Assembly (NCBI GenBank): GCA_012931725.1
Contig: CM022948.1
Span: 17,225,098 to 17,289,097 of the forward strand
Length of the DNA: 64,000 bases
Source: Litsea cubeba
Taxonomy: Eukaryota > Streptophyta > Magnoliopsida > Laurales > Lauraceae
Direction: 5' to 3'
Notes under the pieces: generated by a model
What the model was told of the DNA's origin: nothing
What the model saw: only the letters and a program-made list of their open reading frames with translations
Database searches by the model: none
Position numbers and translations under genes: made by a program
Shown here: positions 44,457 to 54,207 of the stretch, piece after piece
Layout: every line of letters starts with the position of its first letter
Position numbering within the stretch: the stretch's first letter is position 1

Positions 44457-45130
44457 TGAGCCGAAGTGACCAAATCTGTACAATACTTCCGTTGATGAAC
44501 CCGAATGCCAGATTTGTTCCGGACAAACTTAAGCCCCAGAAAGTAAGTAAGAGGACCAAGATCCTTCATTCGGAAATGGCGAGTGAGATGATGTTTGAGA
44601 GAAGTAATGCCATCAACATCATTGCCACTGATAAGCTTATCATCAACATAAACCAAAAGAAATGTGTATCCCTTCGATGTCCATCTGAGGAAGAGGGAAC
44701 TAGCAGAATGACTCTGGCGAAATCCAGCTTGAAGGATGGTTGCCCGAAATTTATTAAACCAAGCCCGAGGAGCCTACTTAAGGCCATGAAAAGCTTTCCT
44801 CAATTTACAAACATGTTGTAGAGGACAAGCATACCCCGGAGATGGCTTTAAATAAACAGTCTCACTTAAGTCGCCACGAAGAAAGGCATTTTTTACATCC
44901 ATTTGCCAAAGGGGCCAGTTGCGAGCTGTAGCTACACAAAGGAGAGTGCGAACAGTGGTCATTTTAGCCACTGGTGTGAAGGTCTCCTCATAGTCAATTC
45001 CATATTCCTTCTTATAACCCTGTGTAACTAATCTGGCTTTGTAGCGGTCAAGACTCCCATCAAAGTGAACTTTGATGGAATAAATCCATTTACTGCCAAT
45101 AACAGATGCGTCGGTCGGGGCCGATACCAA
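44457..45130 (-). pseudogene. Copia reverse transcriptase
   Basis: Residues VIGSKWIYSIKVHFDGSLDR, YKARLVTQGYKKEYGIDYEE, TFTPVAKM and LWQMDVKNAFLRGDLSE (first catalytic Asp) are in the 44774 frame. After a break, VYVDDKLISGND carries the YVDD active site and PLTYFLGLKF follows. It ends at 44457 in CTDLVTSAQG. Confidence 0.88.
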
Positions 45131-46390
45131 TTCCTATGTTTTTTTTGCTTCAAGAGCAAGCAACTCCTCAGTCATAGCATCCTGCCAGTATGCAATCTTT
45201 GAGGCCTGTGAATATGAGGTGGGTATAGGAGCACTATCCAAAGAAGTAAAAAGGGCAGAAAAGCCATATCTGTCAGGTGCAACGGAAGGATGACTAAAGC
45301 ATCGCAAGGGTAGGACACAATCAATAGAAAAAGTATTAATGCATGAAGGTGCAATAGGCGGCATTGGGAGAGGATCAGGAGAAGGAGGCCCCACAAGTGG
45401 AACAGTGTTACGCTGGACATAGACATTGGTAATCGGTGGAGGAGAAGTTGTCGCAGGAAATTGTGGCAGATAAGACACAGCAACAGGATGATTATCCAAA
45501 CGCAAAGAAAAGAAAAGAATGTGTTCCAAAAAGATCACATTATGAGATATTCGCATGCATTTTTCGGATTGATCATAACACAGAAATCCTTTGTGTTCAG
45601 TATTGTAACCTAGAAAGATACATTCGGCTGCCTGTGGTGACAACTTTGTGCGCTCGGTAGGTGGAAGATGAACAAAGCACAAGCAACCAAAAACACGTAA
45701 GTGAGAATACGAAGGGGCTTGACCAAAGAGAGCTTCATAAGGAGTAGACTTTCCTAAAACAGAGCTAGGATGACGATAAAGGAGATACACAGCAGTCTGT
45801 GCAGCATCACACAAAAAATTGGGAGGAACTAAGGATGCAAGGAGGAGAGTACGAACAGTTTCAAGAATATGCCTATTATTCCTCTCCGCAACACCATTTT
45901 GCTATGGAGTATGTGGGCAAGATTTTTGGTGAAAAATACCTTTATCAGAAAAGAAGGCAGAAAAATCATGGGACATGTGTTCTCCACCGGAGTCAGACCT
46001 AAGAATTTTTATTGCTTTCTTAAATTGTGTTTGAACCATATTGTAAAACTTTTGGAAAAGAGAGAATACTTCAGATTTGAAGCGCATGAAATAAATTCAA
46101 GTGAAACGAGAATGATCATCAATAAATGTCACATAATACTTAAACCCTGTCCTACTCAATGTGGGTGCAATTCCACAAACATCAGTGTGAATAATGTTAA
46201 AAGATGATAACGCACAAGAACGATAAATAGGAAAAGGCAAAATATGACTCTTACTCAAGCAACATGTTTCACACTTTGATTGAACTAAAGAGGACATCAT
46301 TTTATTATCAATAGTAGGTTCTAAACAACCAATTTTAAACAAAGAAAGTAAATAAGCATTGTTCACATGTCCAAGACGACTATGCCACAA
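45131..46390 (-). pseudogene. Copia integrase
   Basis: The zinc region WHSRLGH...CETCCLSKSH precedes the core with IHTDVCG (D), ILRSDSGGEHMS (D) and, past a stop, NGVAERNN (E). The downstream block YEALFGQAPSYSHLRVFGCL and ECIFLGYNTEHKGFLCYD (GKGY-like region) is open in 45134-45814. At least two stops or frameshifts interrupt it. All three catalytic acidic positions are visible. Confidence 0.87.
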
Positions 46391-46510
46391 AGTCTACAAT
46401 TTATTGAATTTAGGAGGAGAAGAAGAAAAGAGGGAATGATGTCCAATGTCCAGTAGGAACAGGCGACCATGTTTACTCCCCGTCATGATCACCTTCCCAG
46501 TTTGCCGCCC

Positions 46511-46810
46511 CTATATGATACAACCAGTGGAAGAAAAGTTAACTAGGTACCCATCATCAATAAGTTGTCCGACAGAAAGCAGATTGGCTGATAATTTGGG
46601 AACAAAGTAGACATGGGGAAGGTTGATGGACTGGCCAGAGACACTAGATAAATTAATGGTACCAATCCCCGAAATGAGTAATTGGTCTCCATTAACAGTG
46701 GTGATTTTCTCTTTGCCAAGATAAGGGTGAGAGTCTGTAAAGCTACTTTCTACAGAAGTCATGTGGTTCGATGCTCCTGAATCTAGAAACTATATGGATG
46801 GGGTGATAGA
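46511..46810 (-). pseudogene. Copia protease
   Basis: FLDSGASNHMTS carries the DSGA active site, followed by ITTVNGDQLLISGIGTINL and LPHVYFVPKLSANLLSVGQL, the standard protease-to-integrase linker. A break lies between it and the integrase. Confidence 0.85.
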
Positions 46811-47011
46811 TGAAGACAGAGAGACTGAAGATGACAAGCAAGAAATGCTATAGGAGAATGAGTTTGATACCGACCACCATTAAAGCCATAGATGCGTATG
46901 CTGGGGTCACCGTGTTCTGAATTAGTTCTTGTATCTGGGCAGGAGTCGTGGATACGGCCCCTGAAGAGGTGTTTCTCGTATCAGGGAAAGGTGCTTGAAC
47001 TTGGAACGCAG

Positions 47012-47890
47012 CTAGAGCATTTTGTCTGGACAAGGTGGAAGGATTCTGCTTCTGCTGGAGCCCATTCTTCCGCTGTAAGCTACGACATCATCAATAAGAT
47101 GACCAGAGTGTTTACAATATCTGTAAACCAATTTCTTCCGACAATTCTTGGCAATTTGACCAAAGCCTTTGCATTCATAGCAATGAGCTGGCTTCTGATT
47201 GGGGGCTGCCAGAAGAGCAGAATCAGCCAGAAGAGGAGCGAGGAAGGCCTTTGGTTCTTCAATAATGGCACGCTGTGAGTTTAGGCGAAGTTTTTCTCGA
47301 AGGACCTCTTGGAAGCATGTATCCAAGTTCGCAGAGACTTCTCGATTCATGAGAGCAGACCGAACATATTCGAATTCCGGTCTGAGATTCATAAGGAATT
47401 GGCTGATGTGAGTCTCCTCTACTTGTAATTGAAGAGCCTCAGACAGAAATCCCGAAGAGACAGTTTGAATAATCATAGCATCCCTCTCAGTCCATAGGGT
47501 GAGAAATCCATTGAAGTATGCCTGCACAGATTTATCGCCTTGACTGAATTTAGCAATTTCACTATCTAATTGAAATTTGCGGGCTTTATTAGTTTGATGA
47601 TAAACTTTCTTGAGATGAGCCCACATGTCAGTTGCGGCAGTATATGCTTGAAGAGCAATGGCAAGAGACGGATCAATGGAGTTAAGAATCCAAATGACTA
47701 CCTTAACATTTTCTTTAGACCAGGTGGCTAAGGCTTTTATGTCAGTAGTACTTGTAGTAGTAGGTTTAGTTATCGATCCATCAAGATAACCAAACAGTCA
47801 TTGGCCTTCTATAAAATTCTTTAGATGAAAAGACTAGGCCATATAATTATTCCCATTAAACTTAACTAGAATAACATCATATTTTTCCAT
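47012..47890 (-). pseudogene. gag: Copia gag
   Basis: The likely start is ATG 47890 (MEKYDVILVKFNGNNY). LKNFIEGQ, GYLDGSITKP and a UBN2-type capsid region (WAHLKKVYHQTNKARKFQLD, SVQAYFNGFLTLW) follow. The zinc knuckle reads CYECKGFGQIAKNC, with Gln in place of the expected His. Two stops near the N-terminus and one near the C-terminus mark it as dead. Confidence 0.85.
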
Positions 47891-48684
47891 TCTTTTCAAA
47901 TCCCGCTAAATGAGAGAGAGAGAGAGCACAAATCAGTAAGCCAGATAGGTGCAGACAAGGACCAAACAGTGCAGCAGTAATGGAAGAACCAATCACAAGT
48001 GACTTCAAACAGTCCAGTAGTAAAGAGGGAACCAAATAGTCCAGTAGTAGAAAAAATAGGGACTCAAACAGTCCAGCAATAGAGAAATTATTAATCACAA
48101 TTGATAAAAATATGTAATCTGAGATGATTGTACTAACCAAGCATGAAAGATGCAGTTTGGATGGCTGAGATATACATCCAGAAAAAAATAACCCAACACA
48201 GTCCCAAATAGTGCAAAAAGAGTGCCAGACGACCAGAATTTTCTGGGCAGAAGTTGTCTGTGGGCCACACAAAGTGGTCCAATCACATATCAGGATTGAT
48301 CATCTTGGAAGAGATCAATTGCATGACCTCTAGTCCAAGTTTGATGAGATTTGGATACAGATCCACAAACCTGTACCGTTGTGATGAAAACCTTTTGAGA
48401 AAAAGGACCCAATGTCGTCAAATGAAGAAGTGGTAGAACAGTACCTTAACTGTTGATGAAAGAATCCAAAAAAATCTTCAAAATACTCCTGAAGGGTAGT
48501 CGATCATCATGAGAGTGGTTGCTGGTAGCCAGAGATTGATCAGAGGTAGGCCACGTTGATCAGACGAACTCCAGGCACGTATCAGCAGAGAAAAGGGACG
48601 AGATGAAGATACACCAGTAGAAAAGCATTCGAAGATGGTTGGAAAGTCTCTTAGGCTAATAAAAAAACCAACTCTCGGAACCTT
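47891..48684 (-). other. Copia 5' untranslated leader
   Basis: About 0.8 kb lies between the primer-binding site and gag. A short ACAGTCCAGTAGT-like motif repeats four or five times at 47960-48080. ORFs here are not recognisable. Confidence 0.5.
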
Positions 48685-48698
48685 GAGCTCTGATACCA
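48685..48698 (-). promoter_or_regulatory. Copia primer-binding site
   Basis: The minus strand reads TGGTATCAGAGCTC, complementary to initiator-Met tRNA, directly after the LTR. Confidence 0.9.
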
Positions 48699-49021
48699 TG
48701 ATATTTTATGAAAGAGCATGAAGAGAGGAAGAGACAGAGACAGAGTTTGGAGAGAATAGTTGTTTGTCCATTGAGGATCGACCAACCATCTTTTATAATG
48801 ATATTTACCCAAACCACATGCTATCAATCAGCAGTAATTACAATCTAATTACAATCATAATCAAAGAATAAAAGAATTATAATCTCTATACATAGAAGTA
48901 TATCCACAAAACAAGCTGTATAATGCTTAACCCAATCCCACACATGGGATATTCTACATGGGCCTAGATGGGCCTAGAATAGTGTACATGGGCCTTTTTA
49001 TTTCATGAGTTATCTTCTACA
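48699..49021 (-). repeat. 5' LTR of the Copia element (323 bp)
   Basis: On the minus strand it begins TGTAGAAGATAACTC and ends TCATAAAATATCA, next to the primer-binding site. Confidence 0.85.
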
Positions 49022-49781
49022 GTACCATCCTCAAATTCCATCGGGATGTGAGTGGTTTTGAATGGATAAGGTTGGTTGCATTGTTAGAGGAAGAAGATGA
49101 TGGTTGAAGTGGGTTGTTTGGTGGGTGGGTTGTGAAGGTGGGTGATGATGTGAGTAGGCAGTGGATGGGGTGATGAAGGGGTGGAAATGTGGCTGGATTT
49201 TATTCTTTTTTTTTTTTCGCAAAAACCAGAAAAACCCACTGACGGCAAGGAGGTGTGGCTGGATGTCCCGATTTGAAAGAAGTTTGGAAAATTTAAGGCC
49301 CATTTTGAAAACTGTCTTTTATTTTGTCCTGATTTGAAATGTTCCAAGAAGTTGGGCCCCATTTTGAAATTTTTGCTAAGAAAAATTAAAAAAAAAATCC
49401 ATGATTTGCAATACTATTCACGTTTTATTATTCATTTCATCCCCTTAAGCAATTTGTGATACAATAAGTTCTAGAGAAGATATGACTTGGAAGCTTCTGT
49501 GGTGTGTAAAACAGGACGTACCTTGATTCTTGGTTGCACAATGCATATTCAGTTCATCGCCTTAAGCAATTTGTGAGACAATCAATTCTAGAGAAGATGT
49601 GACTTGGAAGCTTCTGTGGTGTGTAAAATAGGAGGTACCTTGATTCTTGGTTGCACTAGATTGGTCTGCTATGTTGCTAGGAGAACCTTCCCACAATGTT
49701 AATTTTAAAAAGTTCATTTTATACACATACTTGATACATCATCTTGGATTTAACTGAAAACATTCATTTAGAAATGGTACC
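49022..49781. other. Non-coding, probable intron of the neurochondrin-like gene
   Basis: No recognisable ORF is present. A 117-bp tandem duplication lies at 49437-49670. Confidence 0.4.
49437..49670 (+). repeat. 117-bp tandem duplication
   Basis: CTTAAGCAATTTGTGA recurs at 49444 and 49561. The units extend through CTTGATTCTTGGTTGCAC with few differences. Confidence 0.88.
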
Positions 49782-50653
49782 TGTAGGTGCAGAAAATAAT
49801 GACCCACAATAACTGGGGTGCCTTAGAGGACTTATCCAAGGTGATGAAGATTAGGGTACCGTCCGAAAGCCTGAAAGAGAAGAGCAAACGGTCAGAGGAC
49901 CCTGGCCTGGGCGGCGCAAGGCTCTCCGATGCCAAAGTCAGTGAACGAACTGGAACAATGGAAGGAGAGGAAGAAGAGAGGCAGAGTAACGGCTCTTTGG
50001 GTTAGATTGTGCGTACCTTGCTTGTGGTATGAGGCTCTATTTATAGAGGCTTGGGTCGTATCTTTGGATGATATCTTGGTGTGGGTCCCATGATTCGACT
50101 GGGAAGTCATGATCAGCCCACAAGGTAATAAATGCGGTCCATTCCAGCCCACTTTGCATTTAATGCCAGTCGGATCAGCCCACATCGCATTAAATGTGCG
50201 TCATGTTGGGCCAGAGGGTGTTGGATGCCTTTGGCGGTAGGGGTACCATCGGATCCGCCCTCGGGCCTTGCCCTGATTTGGCTTCAGCCGCTGGATGCCG
50301 CCCTGTCAGTGATCTGTCGAAGATTGTGGACGGCTGGATGTCGCATCTGTCTCACTGGCTCGCCCCCCCTATTCCTCCACGTGCCTGATGACGTGGGGGA
50401 CGAAGGGCGCGAGTGGAAGTTCTTTCCTGCTTCGGCTTTCGTCCCGGTTCCTTCGGCCGAGGTGGGCACATGGAGTAGCCGAGCTCGGCGCTAGCGGTCC
50501 GGACCTGCTTGACTTCGGCCGGAGCCCCTGTCCTGGTAGCCGGAGTGAATCTGGTGCCACGTGGGCGGCACGCGGATGGCACGTGAGAATGCTTAGTTTC
50601 GTCTGATGGCTATGATTAGCGTAATCTTGGAGCTCTGGAAATCTCCCCACACA
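49782..50653 (-). mobile_element. Solo LTR, family E (872 bp), inside the gene intron
   Basis: It is flanked by perfect GTACC duplications (49777-49781 and 50654-50658). On the minus strand it begins TGTGTGGGGAGATTTCC, like the TR-GAG LTRs, and ends TCTGCACCTACA. A TATA box (TATAAATA) is at 50038-50045 and the conserved module at 49891-49942, 103 bp downstream. It lies 110 bp upstream of the neurochondrin-like exon. Confidence 0.9.
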
Positions 50654-50763
50654 GTACCTGTATCAACTTTCATCTACTATGTGACTTTTTAGAAGGAAGA
50701 AACAATCTCTATAATCCTGTTGCAAAATGTGTATTTTAAGTTATTATGTCATTTATATTCTAG

Positions 50764-51170
50764 TCATAAACATGCAGCTTCCAGTGAAAAGCTTCGGGCT
50801 CTCACTTTGGCTGAGTCCATGATGTCTATACTTGGAGAAAGCTGGCTGCTTCAACAAATGAGTTTACCTGGTGAAGACCCAAAACCAGTTTATAGGTCAT
50901 CTTACATGCTTGTGAAGGTTCATTATCTTTGTTAAATAACCACATGGTTGATTCTCTTTTGTGCTGTTTGCAGATGTCTCATACTTGTATTGGAGTCTTC
51001 AAGGGTTGAAGTTGCTGTTCTCCTAAATGATTTGGCCTACATGAAATACGAGGCTTCGAGTAATTCCTCTGCTGCTGAAACGATTACTTTGAAGCAACAG
51101 AACCTGGCCATTGCCTTCTCACTGCTGGAAAAAATAATTAAACTGATTTCAAATGCCTGTGGTGCCAATG
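50764..51170 (+). CDS. Two exons of a neurochondrin-family gene (partial)
   Basis: Exon 50764-50895 follows a good acceptor (TTTATATTCTAG) and encodes KLRALTLAESMMSILGESWL and QQMSLPGEDPKPVY. A 78-bp intron (50896 GT ... AG 50973) is removed in phase so that AG+A restores an Arg codon. Exon 50974-51170 encodes CLILVLESSRVEVAVLLNDL, AYMKYEASSNSS and NLAIAFSLLEKIIKLISNA, ending at a GTAAGT donor. This matches the C-terminal armadillo-like part of the plant neurochondrin family, conserved cytoplasmic proteins of poorly known role. No stops are present. Earlier and later exons are not visible; the following intron runs into transposon DNA. Confidence 0.88.
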
Positions 51171-51516
51171 GTAAGTTGACAAACCAAATTTAGCTGGCAT
51201 ATCAATTGTGCATCTTAGGCGCTTTGCTGTGGTTTTTGTCTTTCTAAACCTCCAAGTTTGGTCTGTCTTGGTATGAAAATTCTATAATTGCTGCCAAAGA
51301 AAACTTTTCCGATGTCATTCTTACTCTGTTCTAAGTAACTTATCAAGTGTCCATGCCTTTTTTAAAGCTTTTCTGGATTGAAATATATGTTGAAGCATGA
51401 TTTTTGGCAATCAGCATGCGTGAAGTAGATATTTACGACCTTTGTGCATCGTGCTCTTAGATTCATGAGCCATGTATTACCTTTTTGCTTCTTTAAAGTA
51501 AATTAGCAGTGGTAAG

Positions 51517-51552
<36 letters not shown>

Positions 51553-51739
51553 ACGTGTCATCATTTAATAAGAGGGCACTTTATTGACCTTAAACCTTTT
51601 AGATTTCATTGGGTTCCTCCTCCCCTCGGTGATTATAGCTATGTATCACTTTGTAATAGTTTTCTTTAATTTCTTTGAGAAGTGTATCTCAGAAGGCTTT
51701 AAACTACAAAGGGTTTCCCTCCATTTAATTCCATATGGT
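51171..51739 (+). other. Intron-like DNA with a 28-base T run
   Basis: It starts with the GTAAGT donor of the neurochondrin-like exon. It is T-rich, with T28 at 51520-51547, possibly the reversed A-tail of a retroposed sequence. No exon is seen. Confidence 0.5.
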
Positions 51740-52456
51740 TAGGTCACACATACATACACACACATCACCCGGTGCACGCTTGCCTATGGGGCCCACTGTT
51801 GGTCCATCCAATTGGACAAAAAACAAGGTCCTCCTATCAACTATCAAAATAGCAGTTGCGTTGGGACTTGAGTGTAGCGGCCAGTGGACGAAAGGCTACG
51901 TAGCGGGCCGATATGTAGCGGCGTGAATTTTTTAAGTGGTTAAAAGTGTTCAAATCTTATGTAGCAGCTAATCTTGTATTTTTTAGTAATTTAGAAACAT
52001 ATAAGGGTAGAGACTACTTTAGGAAAGGCTATTGAGGAGAAGAAATACGAATACAATATAATGTTTTAAATTCAAATTGATTGGCTCTAATAAGTTTTAT
52101 ACTGTAGCACCGTTATTTTCAAAATAGCGTAATCGCCTCAACCGCTACGTTCGACAATGCGTAGCGGCACCACTATTTTGAACCATGCCCCCTATATTGA
52201 ATGGGTCCCATGGGTTTTACACTCATGCAAATATATTAGGCCCTACGGATCGACTGTACACCAATGCAAATGGACTATACAGTGTTAAACCCGTGGGATC
52301 CGAATGAAGATGACAAGACGATTGAGTGGGCCCCAAACTCCATAGGTAGATAGGCCCCACCCATATCTTCCCCTTGGTTCATGGTACCAGGTGGGGCCCA
52401 CTACCAGTGTGCGCGTTGTGTACACGATAAGCTATGTATATATATATATATATATA
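51740..52456. mobile_element. MITE-like region(s) with GTAGCGG core
   Basis: An inner segment (about 51870-52190) starts GTGTAGCGGCC and ends GTAGCGGCACCACTATTTTGA, with inverted GTAGCGG/CCGCTACG words. Outer parts share GGGGCCCACTG (51790) and, inverted, GTGGGGCCCACT (52391), suggesting an enclosing inverted-repeat element. A (TA)n microsatellite is at 52437-52456. No ORF is recognised. Confidence 0.4.
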
Positions 52457-52923
52457 ATTGGTTCACACCAAGTCTTCTTTAGCGTGAGCCAGGGATTAGC
52501 TCTATTCGGTCAAAGACCTCAGGGATATCCCCGTCATTAAAAAGAAATCTTCTTGATGGCTCCATTTGCATATTGTCACCTTGGTTGTAATCAGTAAATC
52601 CACAATTAAATTGCCAAACTCTTGGCCTGTAGTAAAAATAAGGCGGGTGTCAAATTATGAATTAAGTAAAAATAACGAGGGGGGCAGGTGGGGGTGGTTT
52701 AAATTAAAAAAAAAAAAGAGCACTTTTTCACTTTTAACAAAGTTTACTTCTCAACTTCTCTCTAATTATCACACAGTTATAGTGAATAAATAAATAAATA
52801 ATAAATAAGAGGCCAAAGGAGGAGTAAAAGGCCTAGTGGTGTCACATCGTAATATCACTTCTCCCCTCCACCATTTCCATCCAAACAGTAATGATGTAAA
52901 AATGTGACAGAACCACTTTCTAC
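52457..52923. other. Non-coding spacer
   Basis: No recognisable gene or repeat is present, only short A runs (52708-52719). Confidence 0.4.
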
Positions 52924-53840
52924 CACTACAAGAACCTGCACTTTTCGTCGCCAAAAGTCATATTTTCATCGGTAAACTTAATCACCGATGAAAATTTTTC
53001 GTCGGCCATTCGTCGGTAATGCGTCGTCAGTAAAACATTTTACCGACAAAAATAATATTCATCAGCCAAAATTACGTCTTTACCGACGCTTTTGTGACCT
53101 TTACCGATGCATATTTTCGTTAGCCAAAGTATTTATTTGTTTTAAAATTATTTGTTTTTACTTTTACCGACAAAAATTTTGGTCGGCAAAGATCTTTTAA
53201 TTTTTATTATTTTTATTTTAGATTTTGCCGATGAAAACATTCGTCGGCACAGTCCCTTTATTTTTTAAAAAAAAAATTATTTTACATTTTGCCGACGAAA
53301 ATTTTCATCGGCAAAGGTCCATTTATTTTTTTAATTTTTCTTTTACATTTTGACGATGAACATTTTCGTCGGCAAAGGTCCTTTTATTTTTTTTATTTTT
53401 ATTTAATATTTTTCCGACGAAATGTTGAGTCGGCAAAGCGCTTTTATTGTTCAAAAACAAAATTCTTAGCTTTTGCTGATGAATATTTGCGTCGGCAAAG
53501 GCCCATTATTTATTTTTTTTAATTTTTATTTTTACATTTTCCCGACGAAAATGTTCGCCGGCAAAGGTCCTTTTATTTTTTTTTATTTTGCATTTTGCCG
53601 ACGAAAATGGTCGTTGGTAAAGAGCTTTTGTTTTTTTTCTAATTTTTATTTTTTTCTTTTGCCGATGACAATTGTCGTCGGCAAAAGTATTTAACCTTTT
53701 TTAAAATTTTCTTTTCTTCATTTTGCCGACGAAAAGTTTCGTCGGCAAAATCCTTTTCTATTATTTTTTTAATCTTTTGCCGACGAAAATGTCCGTATTT
53801 TCCTAGGCAAAGGTCTGTTTTTTTTTTTTAATATTGTATT
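52924..53840. mobile_element. CACTA (En/Spm) terminus with hairpin subterminal repeats
   Basis: CACTACAAGAACCTGCAC at 52924, preceded by TAC, is a typical plant CACTA end. About 13-15 units of TTTTGCCGACGAAAATTTTCGTCGGCAAAG-like sequence (each shortened or altered) follow every 60 bp or so, separated by T-rich spacers. Such subterminal repeats are transposase-binding sites in En/Spm elements. The opposite end (TTCTTGTAGTG) was not found, and no transposase is seen, so this is a partial or non-autonomous element. Confidence 0.82.
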
Positions 53841-54207
53841 TATTTTTCATTATTATTTTCCAATAAACCTATTTATACGCCTGTTCATATACCTATATTC
53901 AACATAAAAATGCAATGAAAAAAAAGTTACAAAGTAAACAAACAACTATCTACATTTTTCATTAAATGAATCATCTCATTAAACTAATATTACTATCAAT
54001 AATGATACAGTCTGATATAAATGTCCAATATATATACAAATAAATTGAAAAAAGTCCAACACCCCCACAAGTCTGCAACCGACCCCAAAACTACAACATT
54101 TCGAAAAGCGTCCATCAATTTGCAATGAAAAAATCAAACATTAAAATCTTTTCAATTAATTAAATTATAAATGAAACATAAACATGTATATATAAACTTT
54201 GTTAACC
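53841..54207. other. AT-rich link between CACTA end and satellite array
   Basis: It is AT-rich with no ORF. It may be internal DNA of the CACTA element. Confidence 0.4.

Larger units (their letters stand above)
44457..49021 (-). mobile_element. Ty1/Copia element (Ale/Retrofit-like), 3' truncated
   Basis: On the minus strand: 5' LTR (48699-49021), initiator-Met primer-binding site, leader, gag, protease, integrase, RT. It stops abruptly at 44457 within the RNase H region, and no 3' LTR is found. A single polyprotein with integrase before RT identifies Copia. The short LTR (323 bp) and the IHTDVCG and TLWHSRLGH style suggest the Ale/Retrofit group; that lineage is inference. Stops and frameshifts are present throughout. 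Confidence 0.9.

Noticed and set aside
49777..50662. Mutator-like element with a 9-bp duplication GTACCTGTA
   Set aside because: The last four bases coincide with the LTR start (TGTA). The TG...CA ends, TATA box and shared module show a solo LTR with a 5-bp GTACC duplication.
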